The notes beneath the pieces were generated by a model. That model saw nothing but the letters and a program-made list of their open reading frames with translations. It was not told the origin of the DNA and ran no database searches. From the IMG/VR virus record IMGVR_UViG_3300025712_000005, positions 1 through 64,000 of that record: a DNA stretch of 64,000 nucleotides. One strand, written 5' to 3'. Positions 56,301 to 64,000 of the stretch are shown in pieces (the first letter of the stretch is position 1; every line of letters begins with the position of its first letter). The stretch comes from a virus. Made by a program: the position numbers and the translations under genes.

Positions 56301-59272
56301 CAGCTACAGCACTTTCGGTTGCGGGGGGTGTGGCAGCATATTCTTCGTCAAAACGTGGCCCAAAAGAGAATAACCTAGATGTTTCTACAGCGGGATATAA
56401 TAAGGCTGAGTCTGAAGTTGAGTCCTATAATAAGCGTGTGGATAAACTTAGCAACTCCATCTCGGAATTGATTTTCAAACAAGATAGACTTTCTGATCCT
56501 AAAGAGCTGCGTCAAACCATTCAGAACTTAAACTCTGACTTTAAGCAGCAGGGGTTGTTCATTGGTAAAAACGTTAAGAGCTACGACGAACTTATTGCAA
56601 AGATGATTGAGTTTGAAGAACAAACAAAGGACGCTCGTTTTTTCTTAGAAAGTGAAAGTCGCTCTAAGTTGCAAGAAAATATTAAGGATATGAAAGAGGA
56701 TATACTTGCAAATCCTGAATTGAGGGATTCAAGTAGTCGTATTCTAAACAACACATCCAATGAAAATTTAGGGTTTAACGATATTAGACAAATGCCTCGC
56801 GTTGAAAGATTTCTAACCCAAGAGAGCAGAAATAAAGGAAGCTCTTTTGAAGGATTTAATGCGAAACGTGACGAAGCCTTAACGCTGGTAAGAAATTTTG
56901 AAAGTGGTAGTGATACCAGTCTTGAGGGGCTTAGGAGTGCGCTAGAACTAGTAAAAGAAATGCAAGCTCAGTTTGTTAATTTTAAAGAGAATAACGTTTC
57001 TGACTACGAAGACACGATTACAAAATACTTTGGTCTCAACAAAGAGGGGCGTGCGTTTGGTATAAAAACGATTGCCGAGGTGGAAAAAGGCTTATCGGAC
57101 TTTGCTCAAAAAGTAAATGCACTAACGATTGCTGAGTCTAGCTTTCAAGAAAACTCTGAAGAAAATAGAACGAAAAGAGACCAGATAACAGGGCTGGTAA
57201 CTGATGCTGGGAGAGCTATTGCGAGTGAAGGGAATGCGTTCCGTGTGGGGAGTAAAGATATAAGCGACCGATTAGTTACCCCTAAAGGTGAAAAGTCTAC
57301 ACTTACGGGCACGGATTATATTCAAGCGTATGAAGACACTAAGAAACTGTATGAGCAAGAGGTTATTAATCTCGAAGAAAACAGAGCACTAATAAAAGAG
57401 GTACTTCTTGCCAGCGGAATTGATAAAACTCAGCTTGAGGCTACCCTAAACAAAGAGGGTTATTACGAGGAGTATGGAACCTCAATATCCAACGCCAAGC
57501 GCACTGTTAAATCAGCTGCTCAGTTAGCCGCTGGCCCTTTTGCACAACAAACGGCAGACCAGAGAGCTTCTATCCAAGCAACGATTGAAGAGTTAACACC
57601 GTTGTTTAGTAACGAGCAAAATTTAGAAAGGTCGGAAGCATTAGAAGCTAAGTTGAATACCCTTTACGCTTCTTTAGAAACATTGACCACCAACGAGGTT
57701 AAGTTTAATAAAGACCTTAACGGGGGTGACGATGCCACCATCCGCCAGAGAGAAATCACTGAGCTGCAGGTCAATGAATCACGACGTGCTAAATTAGCAG
57801 AAAGTCAGGACAGAACCTTCAACCTAATCGAAGTGAGTAAATCCCTTCGTGCGGGTCAGGGTATTCCTGATGGTGAAACTAAGCTGACGGACAGAGACTT
57901 GAAAAAGTTGCTGGGCGATTTCATCACTGAAGCTAATTCCAAAATAGACCAGCAAGAAACGATTGGTAAGCGTGGCGTCGAATCTATTGGTCGTGATATC
58001 GATGAGACCAAGTACCAGTTTGACCAAAGCACCGAGATTGCTAAAGCGGGTTCAGGCTATGAATATGAAACTCGGGTAGCTGCGTTTGAAAAAGCACAAC
58101 AACTTCAACAGACAATCGCTCAACTAACTGAAGAGCAGCTGGCCGCTGAACGACAAATCTTGCTAGACAAAATTGATAGTCTGAATGAGCTAAAAGCTCA
58201 AGCCGATAAAATCCTTACTGACGAGAACGTTGTTGATGGGGAGGCTAAGAATAAGTTACGTAAAGCCTCACAGGACGCAGCTGAAAAGGTGAGTGAAGTT
58301 AGTCTTGAGATGGATAAGCTGGAAACTAAATCACGGGATGCTGGGCGTGGTGTTGGTGAATTAAAAGATAGTCTTAAGCTACTAGAACAGCAGCTGGTTG
58401 AGTCTAACTTCAACAGTACGCGTGAGCAGCAGGTAGGCGCTCGTCTATATGGTAAGGGATACAACCCCACAGACAATGCCACTGAGGACACGACTAATTT
58501 AAGTCGGAGCGGCATGGGGTACGGTGAAATTGCAGAAAACGGGGCAAACTCTGTACTTGGAGACCTGCAAGCGTACTACACTGGTTTTGATCCTCTGGTT
58601 GACTCTGTAATGAACTTAACCGAGATGGGTAAGGGATTGGGGGAGACCTTCTCAGATACCTTTGTATCTATTGTTACGGGCGCAGAGAGTGGCCATAGAG
58701 CAATTAAGAATCTGATGGCTGGGTTATTAACGGAAGTTCTCAGAATAGCGGCGAATGCAGCCTTTAAAAAAGCAATCCAGTTGTTGGTTAACTTGGGAAT
58801 GACTTTACTAGGGGGCACGGGCGATACGGTTGGGGATGGGGCGTCTACCATGAACTTTGGGTCGGACATGACAGCCTATACCGGAGGGGAGATGATTGCT
58901 GGGTCTTACTATAAGGGTGGAGAGATAACTTCAGGGTCAACGTCTCGGGATTCTACCTATGCCAAAGTAGCTAAAGGCGAATTTGTTATGCGCCGTCGTG
59001 CTGTACAAGCCTTAGGCTTAGATACAGTGAGAGCATTGAACTCAGCTGACCCCTCATCGATTCAATCGAGTGAAGCTAAGCTGGCCAGTGTCGGCATGGA
59101 TACTAAGCCGTCATCCGGTCAAGATAAAACGGTCAACGTCTGGGTTGTAACCCCTGACCAAAAACCAGAAGGGTTAACCGAGAACGACATAGTTACGGTT
59201 GTCAGCGACAATATAAATAGAAACGGCACCATCAAAAAGCTGGTTCGTTCCATTAGCATGAATAGGATTTAA
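53315..59272 (+). CDS. tape measure protein
   Basis: 1985 residues. By the rule of thumb of about 0.15 nm per residue it predicts a tail near 300 nm. Residues about 145-547 hold four divergent repeats of about 100 residues (for example NFNKKAFKRNPSV..., VEAFYDKRYGDKP..., NFDEFVNRQFKLNP...). Residues about 580-830 match the TP901-type tape-measure core (LDKQFKQLQSIVALT...RAASAFQAFVGN). Residues about 905-1010 are hydrophobic, likely membrane-active. The C-terminus is coiled coil then Gly-rich. Start box GGAGATTGACGAATG. Confidence 0.95.
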   Translation: MSVNKIRQTVLDINLSSAAKKRMDEVLQKAQAIEEALKASEQAFNKLAKGKFTSPAARNKYIEEQSGGAKTDLTQSRKIIEQNRSNLKTLLGVASREMSQGLPQAQKALISSAFNTILSELNGTFKDTAKKVRQKTSDFIDNEFKRKVGSQRVDVRSNANPKPLSGKNLEQSIQSLSLTVKGAQKALNTGLTKKDESLIKSATTTLEKNQGVLNRFQNELRDRKLYERQLRSSGVKSAELENFNKKAFKRNPSVTRQEEIKDKKIKTLTLQGLQEQQASRRTLLSGAQSANKFADKNNNRDLYDKSALAIKQHQTALEKLSAETKLRTSIEKTNNQARIKQRSVEAFYDKRYGDKPEVKRKEAIAEAKIRDLKNKELQDGLQNANLRKGASYEALNFARKNGDSRLEADARKAITENTAQLKALTDENKRRTQTTAQNNRAKVKNGNFDEFVNRQFKLNPAVQRFDPIKQSKLGGLTDSQLKDQIASQKLLVAGANKANSFAIDNKRSEAEQKRASAALADFTRALKAAQQEMSDRSTTRNKKAPITDAQRRSNAIESDKQRTVNRNFDGGAGLFKQQAALLRNYAVMGAGVGAVTSAATFSNDLDKQFKQLQSIVALTNTEMNELKTNLIDVSEETKFTALEVADAAVILGQAGFGSKEIQDSIQGVTLFATAVGSDLKSAVDLATSTLGVFKKDASEMTDITDKMTTAVNSSKLNLDKLSLGLQYSGNLAAQSNVRFEEVVAALGAMANAGIRSGSTLGTGLRQIIIALRKPSEQFVSIVRGLGIGMDDLDISTRGLIPVLKTLANAGFTSRDAIESMQVRAASAFQAFVGNIKVADELQTKMELGGSAARANGVQMGALANQLARLGSVANSIAFEAFEPMLKVFAKLVEVTADALTGIRNMGPALQGLGTAVITFLGIKGIASVIRLLGFLVGGGGALRAAAGFFKGAGTVAAGGTAVAARGGAAVASTTAISSIMAVVFRILGLASPIGWAATALSVAGGVAAYSSSKRGPKENNLDVSTAGYNKAESEVESYNKRVDKLSNSISELIFKQDRLSDPKELRQTIQNLNSDFKQQGLFIGKNVKSYDELIAKMIEFEEQTKDARFFLESESRSKLQENIKDMKEDILANPELRDSSSRILNNTSNENLGFNDIRQMPRVERFLTQESRNKGSSFEGFNAKRDEALTLVRNFESGSDTSLEGLRSALELVKEMQAQFVNFKENNVSDYEDTITKYFGLNKEGRAFGIKTIAEVEKGLSDFAQKVNALTIAESSFQENSEENRTKRDQITGLVTDAGRAIASEGNAFRVGSKDISDRLVTPKGEKSTLTGTDYIQAYEDTKKLYEQEVINLEENRALIKEVLLASGIDKTQLEATLNKEGYYEEYGTSISNAKRTVKSAAQLAAGPFAQQTADQRASIQATIEELTPLFSNEQNLERSEALEAKLNTLYASLETLTTNEVKFNKDLNGGDDATIRQREITELQVNESRRAKLAESQDRTFNLIEVSKSLRAGQGIPDGETKLTDRDLKKLLGDFITEANSKIDQQETIGKRGVESIGRDIDETKYQFDQSTEIAKAGSGYEYETRVAAFEKAQQLQQTIAQLTEEQLAAERQILLDKIDSLNELKAQADKILTDENVVDGEAKNKLRKASQDAAEKVSEVSLEMDKLETKSRDAGRGVGELKDSLKLLEQQLVESNFNSTREQQVGARLYGKGYNPTDNATEDTTNLSRSGMGYGEIAENGANSVLGDLQAYYTGFDPLVDSVMNLTEMGKGLGETFSDTFVSIVTGAESGHRAIKNLMAGLLTEVLRIAANAAFKKAIQLLVNLGMTLLGGTGDTVGDGASTMNFGSDMTAYTGGEMIAGSYYKGGEITSGSTSRDSTYAKVAKGEFVMRRRAVQALGLDTVRALNSADPSSIQSSEAKLASVGMDTKPSSGQDKTVNVWVVTPDQKPEGLTENDIVTVVSDNINRNGTIKKLVRSISMNRI

Positions 59273-59273
59273 C

Positions 59274-59663
59274 ATGGCACTTAAAGTATTTAATTTCCCT
59301 TATCATAAGGCGGCGACTCGTTACCCAGACAGAGGAAATAAAATGACCCTCGGGGGAAACTGGGACTACACAATTAAACCAAATACCCCTGCAGCAAGAA
59401 CGTTTCAACTTTCTTTCTCAGCGATGAAATACTTTGATCCGTTTGCCGTGCTGAGTCTGCGAGAGCAACAAATCAGCATGGCTGCTCTCGAAGCGTTCTA
59501 CGAAGAGCATGAAACCCACACTGCTTTTGTCTATCCACATCCACAACACGGGGATGTGGTGGTTAAATTCAGTGCCCCTTTAGAAATTCCAACCGGAGTT
59601 ACTGGAGGAGATGGGGCGGTTTTAAACATCTCAACGAGTTTAAAAGAACAAAAAGTAACCTAA
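59274..59663 (+). CDS. minor tail protein, gpM-like
   Basis: 129 residues directly after the tape measure. ARTFQLSFSAMKYFDPFAVLSLREQQISMAALEAFYEEHE and the terminal beta strands fit lambda gpM-like distal tail proteins. It begins one base after the tape-measure stop. Confidence 0.7.
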   Translation: MALKVFNFPYHKAATRYPDRGNKMTLGGNWDYTIKPNTPAARTFQLSFSAMKYFDPFAVLSLREQQISMAALEAFYEEHETHTAFVYPHPQHGDVVVKFSAPLEIPTGVTGGDGAVLNISTSLKEQKVT

Positions 59664-59687
59664 TATAATAAATATTAATAAAAGCTA

Positions 59688-59715
59688 TTGACGAAAATAA
59701 AAAAGTCGTTAATAT
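59688..59715 (+). promoter_or_regulatory. sigma70-like promoter of the antisense RNA
   Basis: -35 TTGACG (59688-59693), 16-base spacer, -10 TAATAT (59710-59715). Predicted start at about 59722-59724. The -35 also resembles the core of the start box (ATTGACGA), so part of the match could be coincidental. Confidence 0.5.
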
Positions 59716-59722
59716 AGACCTC

Positions 59723-59797
59723 GATTAGTAAGTTTACTTACTCAATCATCGTCAATTTCCACGTCAACCCCGCCTTAGCTGCGGGGTTCTTTATTTC
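59723..59797 (+). ncRNA. candidate antisense small RNA complementary to the start box
   Basis: About 75 nt between promoter and terminator in a 200-base gap of the tail operon. The 5' part folds as GATT-AGTAAG / CTTACT-(C)-AATC (59723-59747). An unpaired seed follows: CATCGTCAATTTCC (59747-59760) is the exact reverse complement of the start box found at 17 early genes. It ends with a GC-rich terminator hairpin and U-rich tail, the shape bound by ProQ/FinO proteins. On the minus strand the box would open only MIE-stop, so there is no gene to explain it. The rest of the gap holds an AT-rich run and the next gene's leader. Confidence 0.55.
59766..59797 (+). terminator. intrinsic terminator of the antisense RNA
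   Basis: Stem AACCCCGC / GCGGGGTT (59766-59773, 59781-59788) with a 7-base loop, then CTTTATTT. The U-rich tail is only on the plus strand. Confidence 0.75.
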
Positions 59798-59866
59798 TGG
59801 CTTCGGAATATCTTCAATTTCTTTGATTTTTACGTATACTAGATACTTAAAACTTGGAAACTGACG

Positions 59867-60355
59867 ATGAAAAATCCTTCCCCTCTCTTAAAACGTGAGG
59901 TTCAATCTTTGAACCCGCACGAACCAATCACCTTTATTGAAATTGTGATGGAAGACGCTCAGGGTAATCCTTTTGCTTTTCGATTAACCGATGCTGGTAC
60001 CCGAATTTGGCGAGGGAATACATGGAGCAATACCCCGTTTCAGATTGTTGGCAACACCTATAGTTCAGATGGTGAATTGAGTCGTCCAAAATTAAACCTT
60101 CCAAATATGGACGGGCAGTATTCTTTTTACGTTGACAAGGGTTTCTTAGAAAGAGCTATTGTCACACGATTTAGAGTCTCCCCGTTAGAATTAGAGGTTG
60201 GTAGCTTTGACAAACAAGTCTTTTTTATTAGTCAAGTGGTGTCTCTAACGAGGGATATTCTAACCGTTGAGCTGCGTAAAAGTTCAGACGGGAACGCATT
60301 TAGATTGTCCGGCACTCGCTATGAACAGCCCGAATATGGAACGGTGGTTCTATGA
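59867..60355 (+). CDS. minor tail protein, gpL-like
   Basis: 162 residues. Resembles lambda gpL-type proteins by position (after M, before the K-type peptidases) and beta-rich sequence (ELSRPKLNLPNMDGQYSFYV). Unlike lambda gpL it has no evident Cys cluster. Start box GGAAACTGACGATG. Confidence 0.65.
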   Translation: MKNPSPLLKREVQSLNPHEPITFIEIVMEDAQGNPFAFRLTDAGTRIWRGNTWSNTPFQIVGNTYSSDGELSRPKLNLPNMDGQYSFYVDKGFLERAIVTRFRVSPLELEVGSFDKQVFFISQVVSLTRDILTVELRKSSDGNAFRLSGTRYEQPEYGTVVL

Positions 60356-60834
60356 ATGCTGAACTTAGACCCTTTCTCGGTGAACGCTACCAAACCGGTT
60401 TTAACGATTGTTATACGTTGGTACAGCGTTATTTCTCGGCACGCTTTGGATTGGAACTGACCAACTACGCCCGTCCAACAAATTGGTACATGCTGAAAGA
60501 ACTCGATTTCTTTAATAAATTTTTTGCCAAAGAAGGCTTTGAGGACACGGGTTGCTCCTCAAATCATGTTAGAAAGGGAGATGTATTGTTGATCAATCTT
60601 TTAAAGTCTCCCTGTGATAACCACGTCGCTGTGTATGTGGGAAACAACAAGATACTTCACCACCTTCAAGGGCAACGTAGCCAAGTAGAAGAATATAGTT
60701 ATAAATGGCGCCTTCGCGTCTCCAAAGTGTTGAGACACCCTATTGTCCTGATGGGGATTGAAAGTAAAACCATTACAACCTTAGAAAGCCAGCTCCCACC
60801 AATGGTGCGTATGCGGATTAAAAATGAAAGATAA
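60352..60834 (+). CDS. NlpC/P60 peptidase (gpK C-terminal domain equivalent)
   Basis: 160 residues. Catalytic Cys in GFNDCYTLVQ near 20, His in DNHVAVYVG near 94 and a third polar residue in ILHHLQG near 103. NlpC/P60 enzymes cut peptidoglycan stem peptides and help the tail tip pass the wall. In lambda this domain is fused behind a JAMM domain in gpK; here it is a separate gene placed first. Overlaps gpL-like by 4 bases. Confidence 0.8.
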   Translation: MNAELRPFLGERYQTGFNDCYTLVQRYFSARFGLELTNYARPTNWYMLKELDFFNKFFAKEGFEDTGCSSNHVRKGDVLLINLLKSPCDNHVAVYVGNNKILHHLQGQRSQVEEYSYKWRLRVSKVLRHPIVLMGIESKTITTLESQLPPMVRMRIKNER

Positions 60835-61174
60835 TATACTAAGCAACCTAGCCAAGTACTGGGTAGATGATGTCGAGCGATGCGGAATCATCAATGGCCG
60901 AGGACAGATTGTTGAATTAGAAAATAAGGCAGAGAATCCAAAGCTCGACTTTTTAATCTCTGAAAAAGACTTCAAAAAGTACCAAGAAAAAATGACGGGC
61001 ACTTGGCACACACACCCAACAGGGAACGCTAATCTTAGCCTTGCTGATTACAATTCGTTCAAGCAGTGGCCTAATATCACCCACGTTATTATTTGTCGGA
61101 CACATGTTGTTTGTTACAGAATGACCGATGGCCAACTATTAATCGAAAAGGTGACTGAACATGGTAACGATTAA
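60824..61174 (+). CDS. JAMM/MPN metalloprotease (gpK N-terminal domain equivalent)
   Basis: 116 residues with a complete JAMM motif: GTWHTHPTGNANLSLADYNSF near 59-79, i.e. HxH, seven residues, SxxD. The likely catalytic Glu lies upstream near VELENKAE or DVERCG. Equivalent to the N-terminal half of lambda gpK. Overlaps both neighbours. Confidence 0.8.
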   Translation: MKDNILSNLAKYWVDDVERCGIINGRGQIVELENKAENPKLDFLISEKDFKKYQEKMTGTWHTHPTGNANLSLADYNSFKQWPNITHVIICRTHVVCYRMTDGQLLIEKVTEHGND

Positions 61175-61892
61175 CTTAACGGGGTTTGACTCTAGCTTCC
61201 CTAGTCAGCTTAAGGTTGCAGCGACAACCTATGAAGAAGCTATCGAGATGCTGAAACTGCATGAAAAATTTAATCCCCTTAAACAAATTAAACGGTTTGT
61301 ATGCAAGGTGATTGAGTGTGCGGACATAGCAGCGTTGAAAAGCCGCATCGTTGGGGATGAAATAAACCTAGTTTGTGAATCTGAAGTTAAAGCAGGGTTT
61401 ACTGGCTCAGGTGAACAAAAGATGCAAGTTATCATCGGGGTTGTTCTAATTGTTGTTGGTGTCGTTGTAACCATGGCTGGGTTTCCTACGGTTGGCCCAG
61501 CTTTAGTAGCAGCAGGGGTCGCCACCCTTATAGGTGCCATCGTTCAATACTTATTGATGCCAGATGAGGAAGAAGCTGACGACCGGCAAAGTCGAATCGC
61601 TCAGCGGTACCCAAATACGGTGGCTTCAGGAACACCAAAGGCGCTGATACTCGGTAAGTTTCGTTTTGGTGGCCACTTGATCAGCGTTAACGTTGAATCC
61701 AGAGACGGTGTGGACTTGGACTTTGAAGAGTTTGTTTACAACCTTTGGGATTCAACGCTATATTCAGGGCGAGATACTTGGGAAACCCTCTACCAAAATA
61801 CAGAAACAGGTACCACCGGAAGGCTTGGTGCTTGGGGTGGTGGCGGTGGAACTGTTGGTGGCCCACGCGATGAAGATTGGCTGCACCCCTAG
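61161..61892 (+). CDS. tail assembly protein, gpI-like
   Basis: 243 residues. A central hydrophobic pair (MQVIIGVVLIVVGVVVTMAGF and GPALVAAGVATLIGAIVQYLL) followed by RYPNTVASGTPKALILGKFRFGGHLIS is characteristic of gpI-type tail proteins. The C-terminus is Gly-rich (GGGGGTVGG). Confidence 0.75.
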   Translation: MVTINLTGFDSSFPSQLKVAATTYEEAIEMLKLHEKFNPLKQIKRFVCKVIECADIAALKSRIVGDEINLVCESEVKAGFTGSGEQKMQVIIGVVLIVVGVVVTMAGFPTVGPALVAAGVATLIGAIVQYLLMPDEEEADDRQSRIAQRYPNTVASGTPKALILGKFRFGGHLISVNVESRDGVDLDFEEFVYNLWDSTLYSGRDTWETLYQNTETGTTGRLGAWGGGGGTVGGPRDEDWLHP

Positions 61893-61934
61893 AAGCACTT
61901 AAAATTTAAATGACGATGATTGAGAGAGGTAAGT

Positions 61935-64000
61935 ATGAACTTTAAGGGTTCTGGTGGTGGCGGGGGCGGAAGTAATGCCCGAGATAGTTTATTTTCCACA
62001 GACGCATTTGAGTTTGTACTGGGCATTTCAGAAGGCCCAATCGGTGGCATCGATGGCGATACCATTGAAGAGAAATTAAAAAATATTTATATCGATGACA
62101 CAGCAGTTTATTCAACAACGGGTAAGCCAAATTTCAGCGATAGTAAACTCTTTATCCGCTTCGAAAAAGGCACCGAGTTAACGGCAATTGATGACCCTGA
62201 TATGGGTCAGACACCTATCATGTATGCCTTTAAAGGGGCGACGGTTAGTGAGCCGGTTAATCTAAGCCTTAGCTCTCAAGCCACGGTCACCAAAGTCACG
62301 TCTAAAACTCCTGAAGGTTACGACCAAATAGAGCTTCGCTTTTACGTTAGCCAACTAGTTGAGTATACCGATAACGGCTCTAAGCCCTCTCGAATAAACA
62401 TGTTCATAGAATATCGTGAAGTTGGTGAGGCGGAATATAAAACTACCTTTCTTCAAGTGGATGGCAAGACTACCGTTAACGGCTTTGTAAAAAGCACGGT
62501 TATTACGGTGCCTAGAGGGGACTCTAACACCCAGCATGAATTGAAAGTCACAGTCACCACTGAAGACTCTAACGAAGAAAGGATCGCTGAAATTTCATGG
62601 GCCTCCTATGAATTAGTCCAGCTTACCGGTGACGCCTATCAGACCGAGAACCCTGACTATACCAGCGACAGGTTTGAGTATCATGCAGGGAACTCGATGC
62701 TGCATGTTGCAGGGGTTTTAGGGCAGCAACTAACGAACCTACCTAATATTAATGCTATCTACAAAGGGTTGCTTTGTGCCGTTCCCTCTAACTATGACCC
62801 AGTAACCAAGACGTATGATGAAAGTACTTCTTGGGATGGCACTTTCTTAGCTGAAAAACAGTGGACAGATAACCCTTTCTGGATAGCACATGAATTAATT
62901 ACTAACATCCGTTTTGGGGCCGCTAAATACAACCCGTTAATTCGTGTGAATCGTTTCTCCGTTTATGAGAAAGCGAAGTATGCTGACGGCTACAATCCTA
63001 TCAGCGGAGAGAAAGATTTATACGACCCGATTTTAAATATTGAGGGTGCGGCTAGATATACGTATAACGCCATCGTCACTGAGTCTCAAAGCGGCATGGG
63101 GGTTATTAACCAGATACTTGCCTCAGCATTCAGTATTGCCGTGGATAATGACGACGGCGAAATTCAAATCTATTCAGATATGCCAGCGTTACCAACCATC
63201 ACAATAATGCCTGAAATGTGTATTTCTCCTGAGGGCGGGACACCTTTCTCTTATACTTTCTCCGACATCACAGGCAGACACAATGCGGTAACTGCCAAGT
63301 ACATTGATAAAGAAAACAAGTATCAACCTCAAGTCTTGTCTGAAATTCGAGATGAAGAGTCGATAGCCAAGCATGGCTACAATCGATTTGAGTTCGATGC
63401 AGTGGGGACAACTTCTGCGTGGGAGGCTGATAGAAAACGTTTCTTGTATATGCGTACAGCGCAAACAGAAATAAAAACGATTTCGTTCACCCTGCCTATG
63501 CTTGGTTATTACATGGAGGTTTTCGATGTTATTGCCGTTGTTGACCCTGACATGGGGAATGCTTTGTCAGGCCGCAGCGTTGAGCTTTCTAATGGTGTGA
63601 TACGCGTTAGAGACCCACTTTACTTTGCTCAAGCGGGAACGTATGACGTCACGCTGCAGGGCTTTGATCAAGATTATGAGTTCCAGACAACGATTGGTAT
63701 TCAAGATGAAATGGTACCGATTACGGAGTTAACGGTCGGAGCAACTCAAGCTCTCACTCCGCTGAGATTTGATGGCAGCAATGACCGCTTAAGTTTGCCT
63801 GTGGTCGATATCCCGCTGACCGATACTACGTTTACTTGGGTGGGCTCTTTTGCCGCCTTGCTTAATAAAGACTACGGCTTGTTTCAAAGCAAAGCAGCAT
63901 TCAATGAAACGGATTTAGTTGTCTGGTATGACGACCCTCAAGGGTTAGTCTTCTTTGTAAGAAGAGGAACCTCTGGGGTAGGGTTTAGAAATAGTGGGAT
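61935..64000 (+). CDS. tail tip attachment protein, gpJ-like (partial)
   Basis: Open to the right edge; 688 codons visible. The N-terminus (SGGGGGSNARDSLFSTDAFEFVLGISEGPIGG) and later WTDNPFWIAHELITNIRFGA match lambda gpJ-type central tail fibres that hold the receptor-binding part. From about residue 600 a laminin-G/concanavalin-like segment begins (LRFDGSNDRLSLPVVDIPLTDTTFTWVGSF). SD GAGAGAGG lies five bases before ATG 61935, inside a 9-codon frame opened by a start box ATG at 61916. Confidence 0.9.
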   Translation, partial: MNFKGSGGGGGGSNARDSLFSTDAFEFVLGISEGPIGGIDGDTIEEKLKNIYIDDTAVYSTTGKPNFSDSKLFIRFEKGTELTAIDDPDMGQTPIMYAFKGATVSEPVNLSLSSQATVTKVTSKTPEGYDQIELRFYVSQLVEYTDNGSKPSRINMFIEYREVGEAEYKTTFLQVDGKTTVNGFVKSTVITVPRGDSNTQHELKVTVTTEDSNEERIAEISWASYELVQLTGDAYQTENPDYTSDRFEYHAGNSMLHVAGVLGQQLTNLPNINAIYKGLLCAVPSNYDPVTKTYDESTSWDGTFLAEKQWTDNPFWIAHELITNIRFGAAKYNPLIRVNRFSVYEKAKYADGYNPISGEKDLYDPILNIEGAARYTYNAIVTESQSGMGVINQILASAFSIAVDNDDGEIQIYSDMPALPTITIMPEMCISPEGGTPFSYTFSDITGRHNAVTAKYIDKENKYQPQVLSEIRDEESIAKHGYNRFEFDAVGTTSAWEADRKRFLYMRTAQTEIKTISFTLPMLGYYMEVFDVIAVVDPDMGNALSGRSVELSNGVIRVRDPLYFAQAGTYDVTLQGFDQDYEFQTTIGIQDEMVPITELTVGATQALTPLRFDGSNDRLSLPVVDIPLTDTTFTWVGSFAALLNKDYGLFQSKAAFNETDLVVWYDDPQGLVFFVRRGTSGVGFRNSG

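Noticed and set aside
1-64000. CRISPR arrays, tRNA genes, insertion sequences and integrase
   Set aside because: None recognised by reading; the regularly spaced repeats seen are intergenic start boxes and palindromes separated by genes. A tRNAscan or ISfinder search could still find something missed by eye.

Overview
This window looks like most of the genome of a tailed, long-tailed (siphovirus-type) bacteriophage. Both ends are cut: a SbcD-like nuclease gene runs off the left edge and a lambda-J-like tail-tip gene runs off the right edge. The Shine-Dalgarno signals, the lambda-style tail-tip order (M, L, NlpC/P60, JAMM, I, J) and proteins such as ArdA-, YkgJ- and ProQ-like suggest a Gram-negative, probably gammaproteobacterial host. 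That is inference, because no host gene is present. I saw no integrase, lysis cassette, tRNA or CRISPR.

Layout. (1) 1-14 kb, minus strand: replication and recombination (SbcD-like and RecU-like nucleases, a ProQ/FinO-like RNA chaperone, an AEP-type primase-helicase, MazG-like NTPase, DnaQ-like exonuclease, family A DNA polymerase, FEN exonuclease, SNF2-type helicase, HTH regulators). (2) 14-26 kb, minus: densely overlapping small genes, including a cassette of coiled-coil paralogues joined by one repeated junction sequence and interrupted by a homing-endonuclease-like gene. (3) 26-38.7 kb, minus: dNMP kinase, ArdA-like antirestriction protein, DNA methylase, DUF3560 protein and many unknowns, with a repeated 14-16 bp palindrome between genes. 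A probable early promoter lies at 38.80-38.82 kb. (4) 37.2-37.9 kb: gene-free, with short repeats, a replication-origin candidate. (5) 39.3-42.1 kb, minus: SF3 helicase and a possible small terminase. (6) 42.2-64 kb, plus: terminase, portal, protease/scaffold, decoration, capsid, connectors, tail tube, frameshifted tail chaperone, tape measure and tail tip. One minus-strand ribbon-helix-helix gene sits inside this late block.

The most unusual feature is translational. About 40 genes start at the same 14-nt box, GGAAATTGACGATG (SD, spacer and start codon). Seventeen copies are exact by my reading, and all 17 belong to minus-strand (early) genes. Every late plus-strand copy differs by at least one base. 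At 59.69-59.80 kb, inside the late tail operon, a plus-strand unit has a sigma70-like promoter, a 5' hairpin, a stretch that is the perfect complement of the box, and an intrinsic terminator. This looks like a small antisense RNA able to cover the SD and start codon of many early mRNAs at once. The phage also encodes a ProQ/FinO-family protein, a family that helps small RNAs pair with mRNAs. Together these suggest an early-to-late translational shut-off circuit. It is a hypothesis built from sequence only.

Many reading frames can be extended upstream through an in-frame TTG or GTG in the box or the palindrome. I placed starts at the box ATG instead.
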